Assembly (NCBI RefSeq): GCF_002285265.1
Contig: NZ_NSJB01000001.1
Coordinates: 744,001-808,000 of the forward strand
Length of the DNA: 64,000 nucleotides
Source: Vandammella animalimorsus
GTDB lineage: Bacteria; Pseudomonadota; Gammaproteobacteria; Burkholderiales; Burkholderiaceae_C
Reading direction: 5' to 3'
Made by a program: the position numbers and the translations under genes. A model generated the notes under the pieces. The model ran no database searches and was not told where the DNA came from. It saw nothing but the letters and a program-made list of their open reading frames with translations. Below, in pieces: positions 18,457-25,559 of this stretch. Position 1 is the first letter of the stretch, and each line of letters begins with the position of its first letter.

Positions 18457-20013
18457 TCACAGCGCGTGCAGCACATCCTCGGCCGTCAAGCGCCGGCCCC
18501 AAGCATCAGCGCCTTCGCGCCCCAGGGCGCGCTGCGCCGCCTGGCCGTGCAGCCAGACTGCCGCACAGGCCGCCGCCAATGCCGGCATGCCCTGGGCCAG
18601 CCAGGCCGCCACCATGCCGGCCAGCACATCGCCCGTGCCGCCGGTGGCCAGCTCAGGCGGCGCATTGCTGTTGATGAGCACGCGGCCATCGGGCGCGGCA
18701 ATCACGGTATCGGCCCCCTTGAGCACGACCACAGCCTGGGCCAGGCGCGCGGCCTGCGCGGCCCGCTCGGGCTTGCTGCCGGCCAGGTCAGGGAACAAGC
18801 GGGCAAACTCGCCCTCGTGCGGCGTCAGCACCGCCGTGGCGGCCCGGTTGGCCGCCAGGGCCTGGAACAAGGCCTGCGGCTGCTGGGCGAAAACCGTCAG
18901 CGCATCGGCATCCAGCACCAGGGCCTTGCCGCGCTGCGCTGCGGCCAGCACGGCCTGGCGCGTCAGCGCCTGCACCCCGGCGCCCGGGCCGATGGCGCAG
19001 ACCTGGGCGCGCGCATCGTCCAGCAGCGCGCCCAGCTGCTGCGCATCGGCAAAGGGCTGCACCATGCTGGCCTGCAGCGCCTGGGCATAGACGGGCCAGA
19101 CCGGCTGCGGCGCCAGCACCGTCACCAGCCCCGCGCCGCTGCGCTGCGCCGCCTGGGCGCACAGCCGCGCAGCGCCAGTCAGCCGCGCTCCGCCCAGCAC
19201 CAGCACATGGCCGCGATGGTATTTGTGGCCTTGCGCCGCCGGCCGCGGCATCAGCCCCTGCCACAGGCTGGGCGCATTGCGCCACAACGTGGGCGCAGGC
19301 TGGATCGGCACATCATCGGCAATGCCGATGTCGGCCAGCACCAGCTCGCCGCACAGCGCGCGGCCCGGGTACAGCCAATGCCCGGGCTTGGCGCGAAAGA
19401 AGCTCACCGTCAGCGCCGCAGCGGCCACCGGCCCCTGCGGCTGGCCGCTGGCGCCATCCAGGCCGCTGGGCACATCCACCGCGCACACCGGCAGGCCGCT
19501 GGCCGCCAGTTGCTGCACCAGATCGGCGGCCAGGCCATCGAGCGGCCGGCACAGGCCGGCGCCGAACAGTGCATCAATGGCGATGTCGCACTGCGCGGGG
19601 TCGAAGGCTGCGGCCTCCTCGGTCACGCCCTGCCACTGGCTGGCGGCCCAGGCCGCATCGCCGCGCAGGCGCTCCATCTGACCGAGCAGGAACACGCGCA
19701 CCGGCCAGCCGCGCCCGCGCAGCCACTGCGCCGCCACAAAACCATCGCCGCCGTTGTTGCCCGGCCCGCACAGCACGGCCACGCGGCAGGGCTGCCAGCG
19801 CCTGGCCACGGCCAGCGCCACGGCCTGCCCGGCGCGGCGCATCAGCTCAATGCCGGGCACGCCACTGGCGATGGTGGCGGCATCGGCCTGGCCCATTTGC
19901 GCCGGGGTCAGCAGCAACTGCCGGTGATGGCGCTGCTGCGCTGCAGGCTGCGGCGCGGCATCGTCCAAGGGGCTGGGCTGCGCGGCCAGGCTGCGCGGTG
20001 GTGTACGGCTCAT
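18457..20013 (-). CDS. nnr: Bifunctional NAD(P)H-hydrate repair enzyme
   Basis: A 518-residue fusion repairing damaged NADHX/NADPHX. The N-terminal YjeF-N epimerase domain (about 40-245) has CGPGNNGGDGFVAAQWL and VDVPSGLDG; the C-terminal ADP-dependent dehydratase (about 260-518) has LTPHEGEFARLFP, the Lys in VVLKGADTVI and the GTGDVLAGMVA phosphate-binding loop. This is the standard bacterial Nnr architecture. The start at 20013 (MSRTPPRSLAAQPS) follows AAAGGAAATTCGC; the first 35 residues are a low-complexity extension. It is divergent from yggT, with a full copy of the repeat element between. Confidence 0.92.
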   Translation of the reverse strand: MSRTPPRSLAAQPSPLDDAAPQPAAQQRHHRQLLLTPAQMGQADAATIASGVPGIELMRRAGQAVALAVARRWQPCRVAVLCGPGNNGGDGFVAAQWLRGRGWPVRVFLLGQMERLRGDAAWAASQWQGVTEEAAAFDPAQCDIAIDALFGAGLCRPLDGLAADLVQQLAASGLPVCAVDVPSGLDGASGQPQGPVAAAALTVSFFRAKPGHWLYPGRALCGELVLADIGIADDVPIQPAPTLWRNAPSLWQGLMPRPAAQGHKYHRGHVLVLGGARLTGAARLCAQAAQRSGAGLVTVLAPQPVWPVYAQALQASMVQPFADAQQLGALLDDARAQVCAIGPGAGVQALTRQAVLAAAQRGKALVLDADALTVFAQQPQALFQALAANRAATAVLTPHEGEFARLFPDLAGSKPERAAQAARLAQAVVVLKGADTVIAAPDGRVLINSNAPPELATGGTGDVLAGMVAAWLAQGMPALAAACAAVWLHGQAAQRALGREGADAWGRRLTAEDVLHAL

Positions 20014-20060
20014 GCGAATTTCCTTTGCCCTTGGCGGGCGTTGGCGCACAGAAGGCTTCA

Positions 20061-20225
20061 AGAGCCTGTTCAAAGTCTTGGCGCGAGCGGGCAACAAGTG
20101 GTTTGGGATGGGCTGCAAGGCGCAAAACGCAGCCATAGCTGGGGCTATGGCGAGGCTTTGCGGGCGCAGCAGACCCCGCCCAAATCCACTTTCTTGCCAG
20201 CGTGCAGAGACTTGGAACAGGCTCT
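20061..20225. repeat. Full 165 bp copy (A) of the inverted-end repeat element
   Basis: Ends are AGAGCCTGTTCAAAGTCT and AGACTTGGAACAGGCTCT, inverted and nearly matching over 18 bases. The interior shares long identical blocks with the copy at 62687, including TTTGGGATGGGCTGCAAGGC and CATAGCTGGGGCTATGGCGA; the latter can fold as CATAGC/GCTATG. No ORF is carried. This copy lies between the divergent starts of nnr and yggT, so it can influence either promoter. No clear target duplication is seen. Confidence 0.85.
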
Positions 20226-20238
20226 AAGATCGCGCGCC

Positions 20239-20865
20239 ATGCTGTTGCTCACTATTTTTTCGTTCGTACTGTATTCGATCGCCTGCGCCATCGCCGGCGC
20301 TTGCCTGCTGCGGGTACTGCTGCAAGCACAACGTATCGGTTTCAGCCACCACCCGCTGGGTCAGCTGCTGCTGGCGCTGACGGACTGGTTGGTGCGCCCG
20401 GCGCGCCGCGTGCTGCGCCCGCAGGGCCGCTGGGATTGGCTGACGCTGCTGCTGGCCTACGCCGTGCTGCTGGCGCATTGGCTGCTGATGTGGCTGCTGC
20501 AGCAACTGCTGGCCGGTGGCCTACTACCTTGGAGCCTGTTCGCGCTGGCGCCGCTGCAGGCCTTGTTCTCGCTGCTGCGCCTGGGCCTGTATCTGGCGCT
20601 GACCCTCTTGGTGTTATACGTGGCGCTGTTCTGGGCGCAGCCAAGAGGACACTGGCTGCACCACCTGAGCGAACTTCTTTGCACCCCCTGGCTGGCCCCG
20701 CTGCGCCGCCTGCTGCCCACGGCCGGCGGCATCGATTTCTCACCCATGGCCCTGGGCCTGCTGCTGGCCATCGCCCTGATGGTGCTGAGGTGGCTGGAGT
20801 TCTCAATCATTGCCCCCGCCTTGTTCAGCCAGCCGCTGCCCAGACTTGCCATCCCTTTTGGATGA
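20239..20865 (+). CDS. yggT: YggT-family integral membrane protein
   Basis: A 208-residue inner-membrane protein with four to six hydrophobic segments and the two-fold internal repeat of the YggT family: [20 protein letters not shown]...[14 protein letters not shown] in the first half and [20 protein letters not shown]...DFSPM in the second. Function is unresolved; YggT has been linked to osmotic or ion homeostasis. The start at 20239 is 14 bases beyond the repeat element and has no clear Shine-Dalgarno; the frame is open far upstream but upstream sequence is antisense to nnr. It leads the run yggT-gloA-pdxH-GNAT. Confidence 0.8.
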   Translation: MLLLTIFSFVLYSIACAIAGACLLRVLLQAQRIGFSHHPLGQLLLALTDWLVRPARRVLRPQGRWDWLTLLLAYAVLLAHWLLMWLLQQLLAGGLLPWSLFALAPLQALFSLLRLGLYLALTLLVLYVALFWAQPRGHWLHHLSELLCTPWLAPLRRLLPTAGGIDFSPMALGLLLAIALMVLRWLEFSIIAPALFSQPLPRLAIPFG

Positions 20866-20918
20866 TGCGCACGTCAAGCCATTTTTTTGCCACTCCCCCA
20901 CGATCCATCAAGACTGCC

Positions 20919-21335
20919 ATGCAATTTCTCCACACCATGCTGCGCGTAGGCGACCTGCAACGCTCCATCGACTTCTACACCCAGGTCATGGGCATGCAGC
21001 TGCTGCGCACTTCCGAAAACCCCGAATACCGCTACACCCTGGCCTTTCTCGGCTTCGGGGGCGGCAACCCGGCCCAGGCCGAGCTGGAGCTGACCTACAA
21101 CTGGGGCACCGAGCGCTACGAGATGGGCACGGCCTACGGCCACATTGCCCTGGGCGTGCCCGATGCCTACGCCGCCTGCGAGCGCATCCGCCAGGCCGGC
21201 GGCAAGATCACGCGCGAGCCCGGCCCGGTCAAGGGCGGCACCACCGTCATCGCCTTCGTGGAAGACCCGGACGGCTACAAGATTGAATTAATAGAAAGAA
21301 AAAACGCCCAGGCCACTGGCGGGGGCCTGCGATGA
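20919..21335 (+). CDS. gloA: Glyoxalase I (lactoylglutathione lyase)
   Basis: Converts the methylglyoxal-glutathione hemithioacetal to S-lactoylglutathione. The 138-residue protein aligns with E. coli GloA and keeps the four metal ligands His5, Glu57, His75 and Glu123, in the blocks [32 protein letters not shown] and DGYKIELI. The residue spacing is that of the Ni-dependent short form. The start at 20919 matches the family exactly. Its stop overlaps the pdxH start (ATGA), so the two are translationally coupled. Confidence 0.95.
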   Translation: MQFLHTMLRVGDLQRSIDFYTQVMGMQLLRTSENPEYRYTLAFLGFGGGNPAQAELELTYNWGTERYEMGTAYGHIALGVPDAYAACERIRQAGGKITREPGPVKGGTTVIAFVEDPDGYKIELIERKNAQATGGGLR

Positions 21336-22042
21336 GCGCCGCGCCCGGCAATCCACCGCCCCAGGCCACGCAGAGCGCCGGCCTGGACCTGGCCGCCATG
21401 CGCCAGAACTACACCCTGGCCGAGCTGTGCGAGCAGCAGGCCCCGGCCGAGCCGGCAGCGCTGTTCGATGCCTGGCTGCAGCAGGCCGTGCAGGCCCAGC
21501 TGCACGAGCCCAATGCCATGACGCTGGCCACCGTGGGCAGCGACCTGCGCCCCAGCGCGCGCATCGTGCTGCTCAAGGGGCATGACGCGCGCGGCCTGGT
21601 CTGGTTCACCAATTACCACAGCCGCAAAGGGCAAGAGCTGGCCGGCAACCCGCAGGCCGCGCTGCTGTTTTACTGGGGCCCGCTGCAGCGCAGCGTGCGC
21701 GTCGAAGGCGTGGTGGAAAAAATCGCAGATGAAGACAGCGCCAGCTACTTCGACAGCCGCCCGCTGGCCTCGCGCATTGGCGCCCTGGCCAGCGAGCAAA
21801 GCCAGCCCGTGGCCAGCCGCCAGGCGCTCGATGAGGCCTTCGCCCGCATCGAGGCCGAGCTCGCCGCCAGCGGCCAGGCGCCGCAGCGCCCGCCCTTCTG
21901 GGGCGGCTACCGGCTGCGGCCCAGCTACTGGGAGTTCTGGCAAGGCCGCAGCGGCCGCCTGCACGACCGCATCGCCTACCTGCGCCCGGCGCAGGGCGAT
22001 GGCGCAGCCGCCACCTGGCAACGCCAGCGGCTGGCGCCCTGA
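21332..22042 (+). CDS. pdxH: Pyridoxine/pyridoxamine 5'-phosphate oxidase
   Basis: FMN-dependent last step to pyridoxal 5'-phosphate. The 236-residue protein has [10 protein letters not shown]-like text ([19 protein letters not shown]), [24 protein letters not shown] for FMN binding, [17 protein letters not shown], and the C-terminal signature FWGGYRLRP...[15 protein letters not shown]. The start overlaps the gloA stop by four bases. Slightly longer than E. coli PdxH by a short Gln/Ala-rich N-terminus. Confidence 0.95.
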   Translation: MSAAPGNPPPQATQSAGLDLAAMRQNYTLAELCEQQAPAEPAALFDAWLQQAVQAQLHEPNAMTLATVGSDLRPSARIVLLKGHDARGLVWFTNYHSRKGQELAGNPQAALLFYWGPLQRSVRVEGVVEKIADEDSASYFDSRPLASRIGALASEQSQPVASRQALDEAFARIEAELAASGQAPQRPPFWGGYRLRPSYWEFWQGRSGRLHDRIAYLRPAQGDGAAATWQRQRLAP

Positions 22043-22050
22043 TGCCTTGC

Positions 22051-22066
22051 GGCCCTGTTCAAAGAT
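22051..22066 (+). repeat. Single end of the repeat family
   Basis: GGCCCTGTTCAAAGATCC begins eight bases after the pdxH stop codon; it differs from the consensus end at one or two positions. Confidence 0.5.
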
Positions 22067-22122
22067 CCAGATGAATGGCTCCGATGAACGGCCTCAATCA
22101 CAGACCCACAGTCAAAGCCCAC

Positions 22123-22644
22123 ATGCCCAGCCAATCCGCCACCACCGCCGCCCCGGCAGCCCAGCTGCACATTCGCGAAGCCACGCCGCAGGATTGCGCC
22201 CTGATCCTGCGCTTCATCCGTGAGCTGGCGCGCTACGAAAAGGCCGAGCAGGCCGTGCAGGCCAGCGAAGAACAGTTGCAGCGCACGCTGTTTTGCGCGC
22301 AGCCGGCGGTGTTCGCACTGATCCTGCAGGCAGGCGACGAGCCCATGGGCTTTGCCGTCTATTTCTTCAACTACTCGACCTGGCAGGGCCGCCACGGCCT
22401 GTACCTCGAAGACCTGTACGTCACGCCCGAGGGGCGCGGCCTGGGCGGGGGCAAGGCGCTGCTGCAGCATCTGGCGCGCATCGCCCTCGAGCGCGACTGC
22501 GGCCGCTTCGAGTGGAGCGTGCTGGACTGGAACACCCCGGCCATCGAGTTCTACGAGCGCCTGGATGCCCAGCCGCAGCGCGAATGGCTGCGCTACCGCC
22601 TCAGCGGCGCGGCGCTGCAGGCCCTGGCTGGCCAGCGCACTTGA
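22123..22644 (+). CDS. GNAT-family N-acetyltransferase (SSAT-like)
   Basis: A 173-residue acetyl-CoA-dependent transferase. The acetyl-CoA binding motif is LEDLYVTPEGRGLGGGKALL (Q/RxxGxG/A variant RGLGGG), and the surrounding text YFFNYSTWQGRHGLYLEDLY and SVLDWNTPAIEFYERL is that of the diamine/spermidine acetyltransferase (SAT) group. A polyamine or related amine substrate is therefore likely but unproven. Starts at 22075 and 22123 are both in frame with weak ribosome binding sites; 22123 leaves a short tail before the domain. It is the last gene of the plus-strand run and converges on cls, 25 bases apart. Confidence 0.8.
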   Translation: MPSQSATTAAPAAQLHIREATPQDCALILRFIRELARYEKAEQAVQASEEQLQRTLFCAQPAVFALILQAGDEPMGFAVYFFNYSTWQGRHGLYLEDLYVTPEGRGLGGGKALLQHLARIALERDCGRFEWSVLDWNTPAIEFYERLDAQPQREWLRYRLSGAALQALAGQRT

Positions 22645-22669
22645 GCCAGCGCCGGCGCGCCCGAGCAGC

Positions 22670-24112
22670 TCACAGCATCGGCGAGAACACCCGCATCGAG
22701 GCCTCGGCCAGCTCGCTGGCAAAGCCGATCTCCCGCTGCGCGGGCACGGCGCGCGAGTGGGCCACGTCCTGGCGGAACTGCTCGGCCAGGGCCTGGTTGA
22801 AGTGCGCGCAGAACACGGCCACGCCCACTTCGTAGTTCAGGCGAAAGCTGCGGATGTCGAAATTGGCCGTGCCGATGAAGCCAAACTGGTCGTCGATCAC
22901 CAGCGTCTTGGAGTGCAGCATGCCATCGTCGTACTCCCAGACCTTCACGCCGGCGGCCACCAGCTCGTCGAAGTACGAGCGCGCCGCCAGCGTCACCAGG
23001 CGCGAGTCGGACTGGCGCGGCACCAGCACCTGCACATCCACGCCGCTGAGCGCGGCGCTGGTCAGCGCGGTCATCGCCGCCTCGCTGGGCACGAAGTACG
23101 GCGTGGTCAGCAGCACGCGCTCGCGCGCGTCGTGGATGGCCTCGATGTAGCAGCGGTGGATGGGCTCGAGCGGGTTGTTGGGCCCCGAGGTCAGCACCTG
23201 CACGTTGTAGGGCCCGATTTCGCTGACGGGCAGCAGGCTGCGCCAGTCGGGCATCTCCTGCTCCAGCGGGCGGCCGGTGGCATAGACCCAGTCCTCCAGG
23301 AACACCACCTGCAGCCAGAAGGCCGGGTTGCCCTGCAGCTGCACGTGCACGTCGTGGTAGGCGTCGGCGCGGATGCGCTTGTCCTCCTCATCGGTGATGT
23401 TCACGCCGCCGGTGAAGGCCAGCGTGCCATCGCAGACCACGATCTTGCGGTGCGTGCGGTAGTTGATGACCGGGCGCCAGCGCCGGCCAAAGCGCGTGTC
23501 GTGAAAGCGCGCGAACTGCACGCCCGCATCCAGCATGGGCTTCACGAAGCTCTTGCGCAGCCGCTTGGAGCCCAGCGCATCGACCAGCAGCCGCACCTGC
23601 ACGCCCTCGCGGGCCTTGGCAATCAGCAGGTCGCGCAGCCGCGTGCCGGTCTGGTCGGGCTCGAAGATGTAGTACTCCAGGTGCACGTGCTGGCGCGCCT
23701 GGGCCACGGCCTCGAAGATGGCGTCGAAAGTCTGCGCGCCGCTGGTGAGCAATTGCACCGATTGCGCGCTGCAAGGGTAGATGCCGGTGCTGGCAATGCC
23801 CAGGCGCGCCAGCAGGCGCAGGGTGTCGGGCGAGCTGTGCGTGCGCTGCTTGAGCGCCTCCAGATCGCCGCTGACGTAACCGGCCATCTGGTGGCGCAGG
23901 CGGCGCATTTGCTGCTTGCGCAGGCGCTGCGGGCCGAACATATAAAAGATGAAAAAGCCCGCATAGGGCAGCAGGGCCAGGGCCAGAATCCAGCCGATGG
24001 TGGCCTCCGGCGGGCGCTTTTGCAGCACCACCCAGACCACCAGCACCAGCACGTACAAGCCCCAGGCCGCCGCCAGGGCCGCAATCAACGGGCCCGTCCA
24101 ATCGAACTGCAT
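22670..24112 (-). CDS. cls: Cardiolipin synthase (phospholipase D family)
   Basis: A 480-residue membrane enzyme joining two phosphatidylglycerols into cardiolipin. Two N-terminal transmembrane helices (about 8-30 and 40-58) precede two PLD domains with intact HKD motifs: HRKIVVCDGTLAFTGG and HSKTLVIDDQFGFIGTANFD. Length and layout match bacterial ClsA. The start at 24112 has AGGAGATGCC just upstream. It is 31 bases downstream of the tadA fusion gene, probably in one operon with it and the permease. The FIFYMFGPQRLRKQQMRRLR segment after helix 2 is typical of the family. Confidence 0.92.
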   Translation of the reverse strand: MQFDWTGPLIAALAAAWGLYVLVLVVWVVLQKRPPEATIGWILALALLPYAGFFIFYMFGPQRLRKQQMRRLRHQMAGYVSGDLEALKQRTHSSPDTLRLLARLGIASTGIYPCSAQSVQLLTSGAQTFDAIFEAVAQARQHVHLEYYIFEPDQTGTRLRDLLIAKAREGVQVRLLVDALGSKRLRKSFVKPMLDAGVQFARFHDTRFGRRWRPVINYRTHRKIVVCDGTLAFTGGVNITDEEDKRIRADAYHDVHVQLQGNPAFWLQVVFLEDWVYATGRPLEQEMPDWRSLLPVSEIGPYNVQVLTSGPNNPLEPIHRCYIEAIHDARERVLLTTPYFVPSEAAMTALTSAALSGVDVQVLVPRQSDSRLVTLAARSYFDELVAAGVKVWEYDDGMLHSKTLVIDDQFGFIGTANFDIRSFRLNYEVGVAVFCAHFNQALAEQFRQDVAHSRAVPAQREIGFASELAEASMRVFSPML

Positions 24113-24143
24113 GGCATCTCCTCCTCGTAGTCGGCTTTCATCG

Positions 24144-25559
24144 TCACTGGCCGCAAGCGCCGCCAGCGGCATTGTGCGCCAGCCACCTTCGGTGCGCGGC
24201 GTCGATGGCCTGCGGCGGCGGCAGGCCGGGCCAGGCAGCCGGGCCTGCCGGCTGCAGCGCCAGCTGCCACTGGCGCTGTGGCGGCAAGGCAATGGGCGGC
24301 GCGGCCAAGTGGGCCGGCGCTTGCAGCTGCGCGGCCAGCCAGTGGCGCGCATGGGCGGCGCTGGGGTATGGCGCGGCCGCCTGCTGCAGCAGGGCTGCAT
24401 CGGTGCCGGCGGGCAGGCAGCGGCGCAGGTGCGCCGCCACGCACCAGCGCTTGTCCATGCGGCCAGGGGCGATGGGCCAGAGCGGCGGCTGCGCGGCGGG
24501 CGCACTTTGCGCTGGCATCTTCTGCTCGGACATCTTCTGCGCGGGCAGCAGGCGCAGCCAGCCGGCCAGGCGCTCGGGCTCGGCCTGCGCCAGGGCCTGG
24601 AGCAAGGCCGGGGCCAGGCTGGGGCCTGCGCCTTCCAGGCTCACCAGCGTGAACTGCCGCAGGCCCAGCGCATCCAGCAGCTGCAGCAGGATGCGCGCAT
24701 GGCGGGCCGCATCGTGCCAGGGGCTTTTCTTGGGCTTGTCGCTGCGCCCCCAGCCCACCAGATCGGGGGCCAGCACCGGATAGGCGCCGCGCGGCAAGGC
24801 CTGCAGCAACGGCGCCCACCAGGCGCTCCAGTGCCAGGGCGGGTGCAGCAGCAGCAGCGCCGTGCGCGGCTGGGCGGGCTGGGCATTGGGCAAACCTTGG
24901 GGCAGGCTTTCGGGCAAATATTGGTAATGCAGGCGCAGCCCCTGCAACTCGGGCAAGGCGCTGGTGTAGTGGCCCGCCGCAGGGCATGGCGCAAAGCAGG
25001 CCTCTGGCGTGCGCAAGGCGTCGTCGCGCAGCGGTTGGATGGCCTGGGCCTGCTGGCGGCGGCGCTGCTGGAAGAACTGCTCCAGCAGCGCGGCGCACTC
25101 ATCGGCCAGCACGCCGCGCACCAGCTGGGTGTGGTGGTTCAGCCCCGGGTGGGCGAACAAATCCAGCACCGAGCCCGCAGCGCCCGTCTTGGGCTCGCTG
25201 GCGCCGAAGACCACGCAGGCCAGGCGAGCCTGGAACACCGCGCCGCTGCACATGGCGCAGGGCTCCAGCGTCACATACAGCGTGCAATCGCCCAGCCGGT
25301 GGTTGCCCAGCTGGGCCGCGCCTTCGCGCAGCGCCAGCATTTCGGCATGGGCGCTGGGGTCGGCCAACTGGCGCGTGCGGTTGTGGTTGCGCGCCAGCAG
25401 CTGGCCATCGCGCACCAGCACCGCGCCCACAGGCACCTCGCCTTCGGCGGCGGCCTGCTCTGCCTCGGCCAGGGCCAGGCGCATCCAGTGCGCGTGCCCG
25501 GCATCGGGCATGGCGGCGGCGCTGGGCGAAGGCATGGACGCTGGGGTGGGCGAATTCAT
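24144..25559 (-). CDS. tadA: tRNA adenosine(34) deaminase fused to an alpha/beta-hydrolase-like domain
   Basis: Residues about 20-168 are a complete TadA, which makes inosine at the wobble position of tRNA-Arg(ACG): His71 and Glu73 in SAHAEM and Cys101/Cys104 in LEPCAMC bind zinc and activate water. Residues about 200-471 resemble an alpha/beta hydrolase, closest in layout to the haloalkane-dehalogenase/epoxide-hydrolase branch: LLLLHPPWHWSAWW (oxyanion region), APDLVGWGRSDKP and TLVSLEGAGPSLA. At the nucleophile elbow the expected Ser or Asp is Glu309, so hydrolase activity is doubtful. The C-terminal third is Ala/Pro-rich. Stand-alone TadA is about 150-170 residues. The start (25559) overlaps the permease stop by four bases. 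Confidence 0.88.
   Translation of the reverse strand: MNSPTPASMPSPSAAAMPDAGHAHWMRLALAEAEQAAAEGEVPVGAVLVRDGQLLARNHNRTRQLADPSAHAEMLALREGAAQLGNHRLGDCTLYVTLEPCAMCSGAVFQARLACVVFGASEPKTGAAGSVLDLFAHPGLNHHTQLVRGVLADECAALLEQFFQQRRRQQAQAIQPLRDDALRTPEACFAPCPAAGHYTSALPELQGLRLHYQYLPESLPQGLPNAQPAQPRTALLLLHPPWHWSAWWAPLLQALPRGAYPVLAPDLVGWGRSDKPKKSPWHDAARHARILLQLLDALGLRQFTLVSLEGAGPSLAPALLQALAQAEPERLAGWLRLLPAQKMSEQKMPAQSAPAAQPPLWPIAPGRMDKRWCVAAHLRRCLPAGTDAALLQQAAAPYPSAAHARHWLAAQLQAPAHLAAPPIALPPQRQWQLALQPAGPAAWPGLPPPQAIDAAHRRWLAHNAAGGACGQ

Noticed and set aside
20061-20225. Copy A as a remnant of a coding IS
   Set aside because: It has no transposase frame and copy B has the same length and ends, so it is a complete short element, not a decayed IS end.
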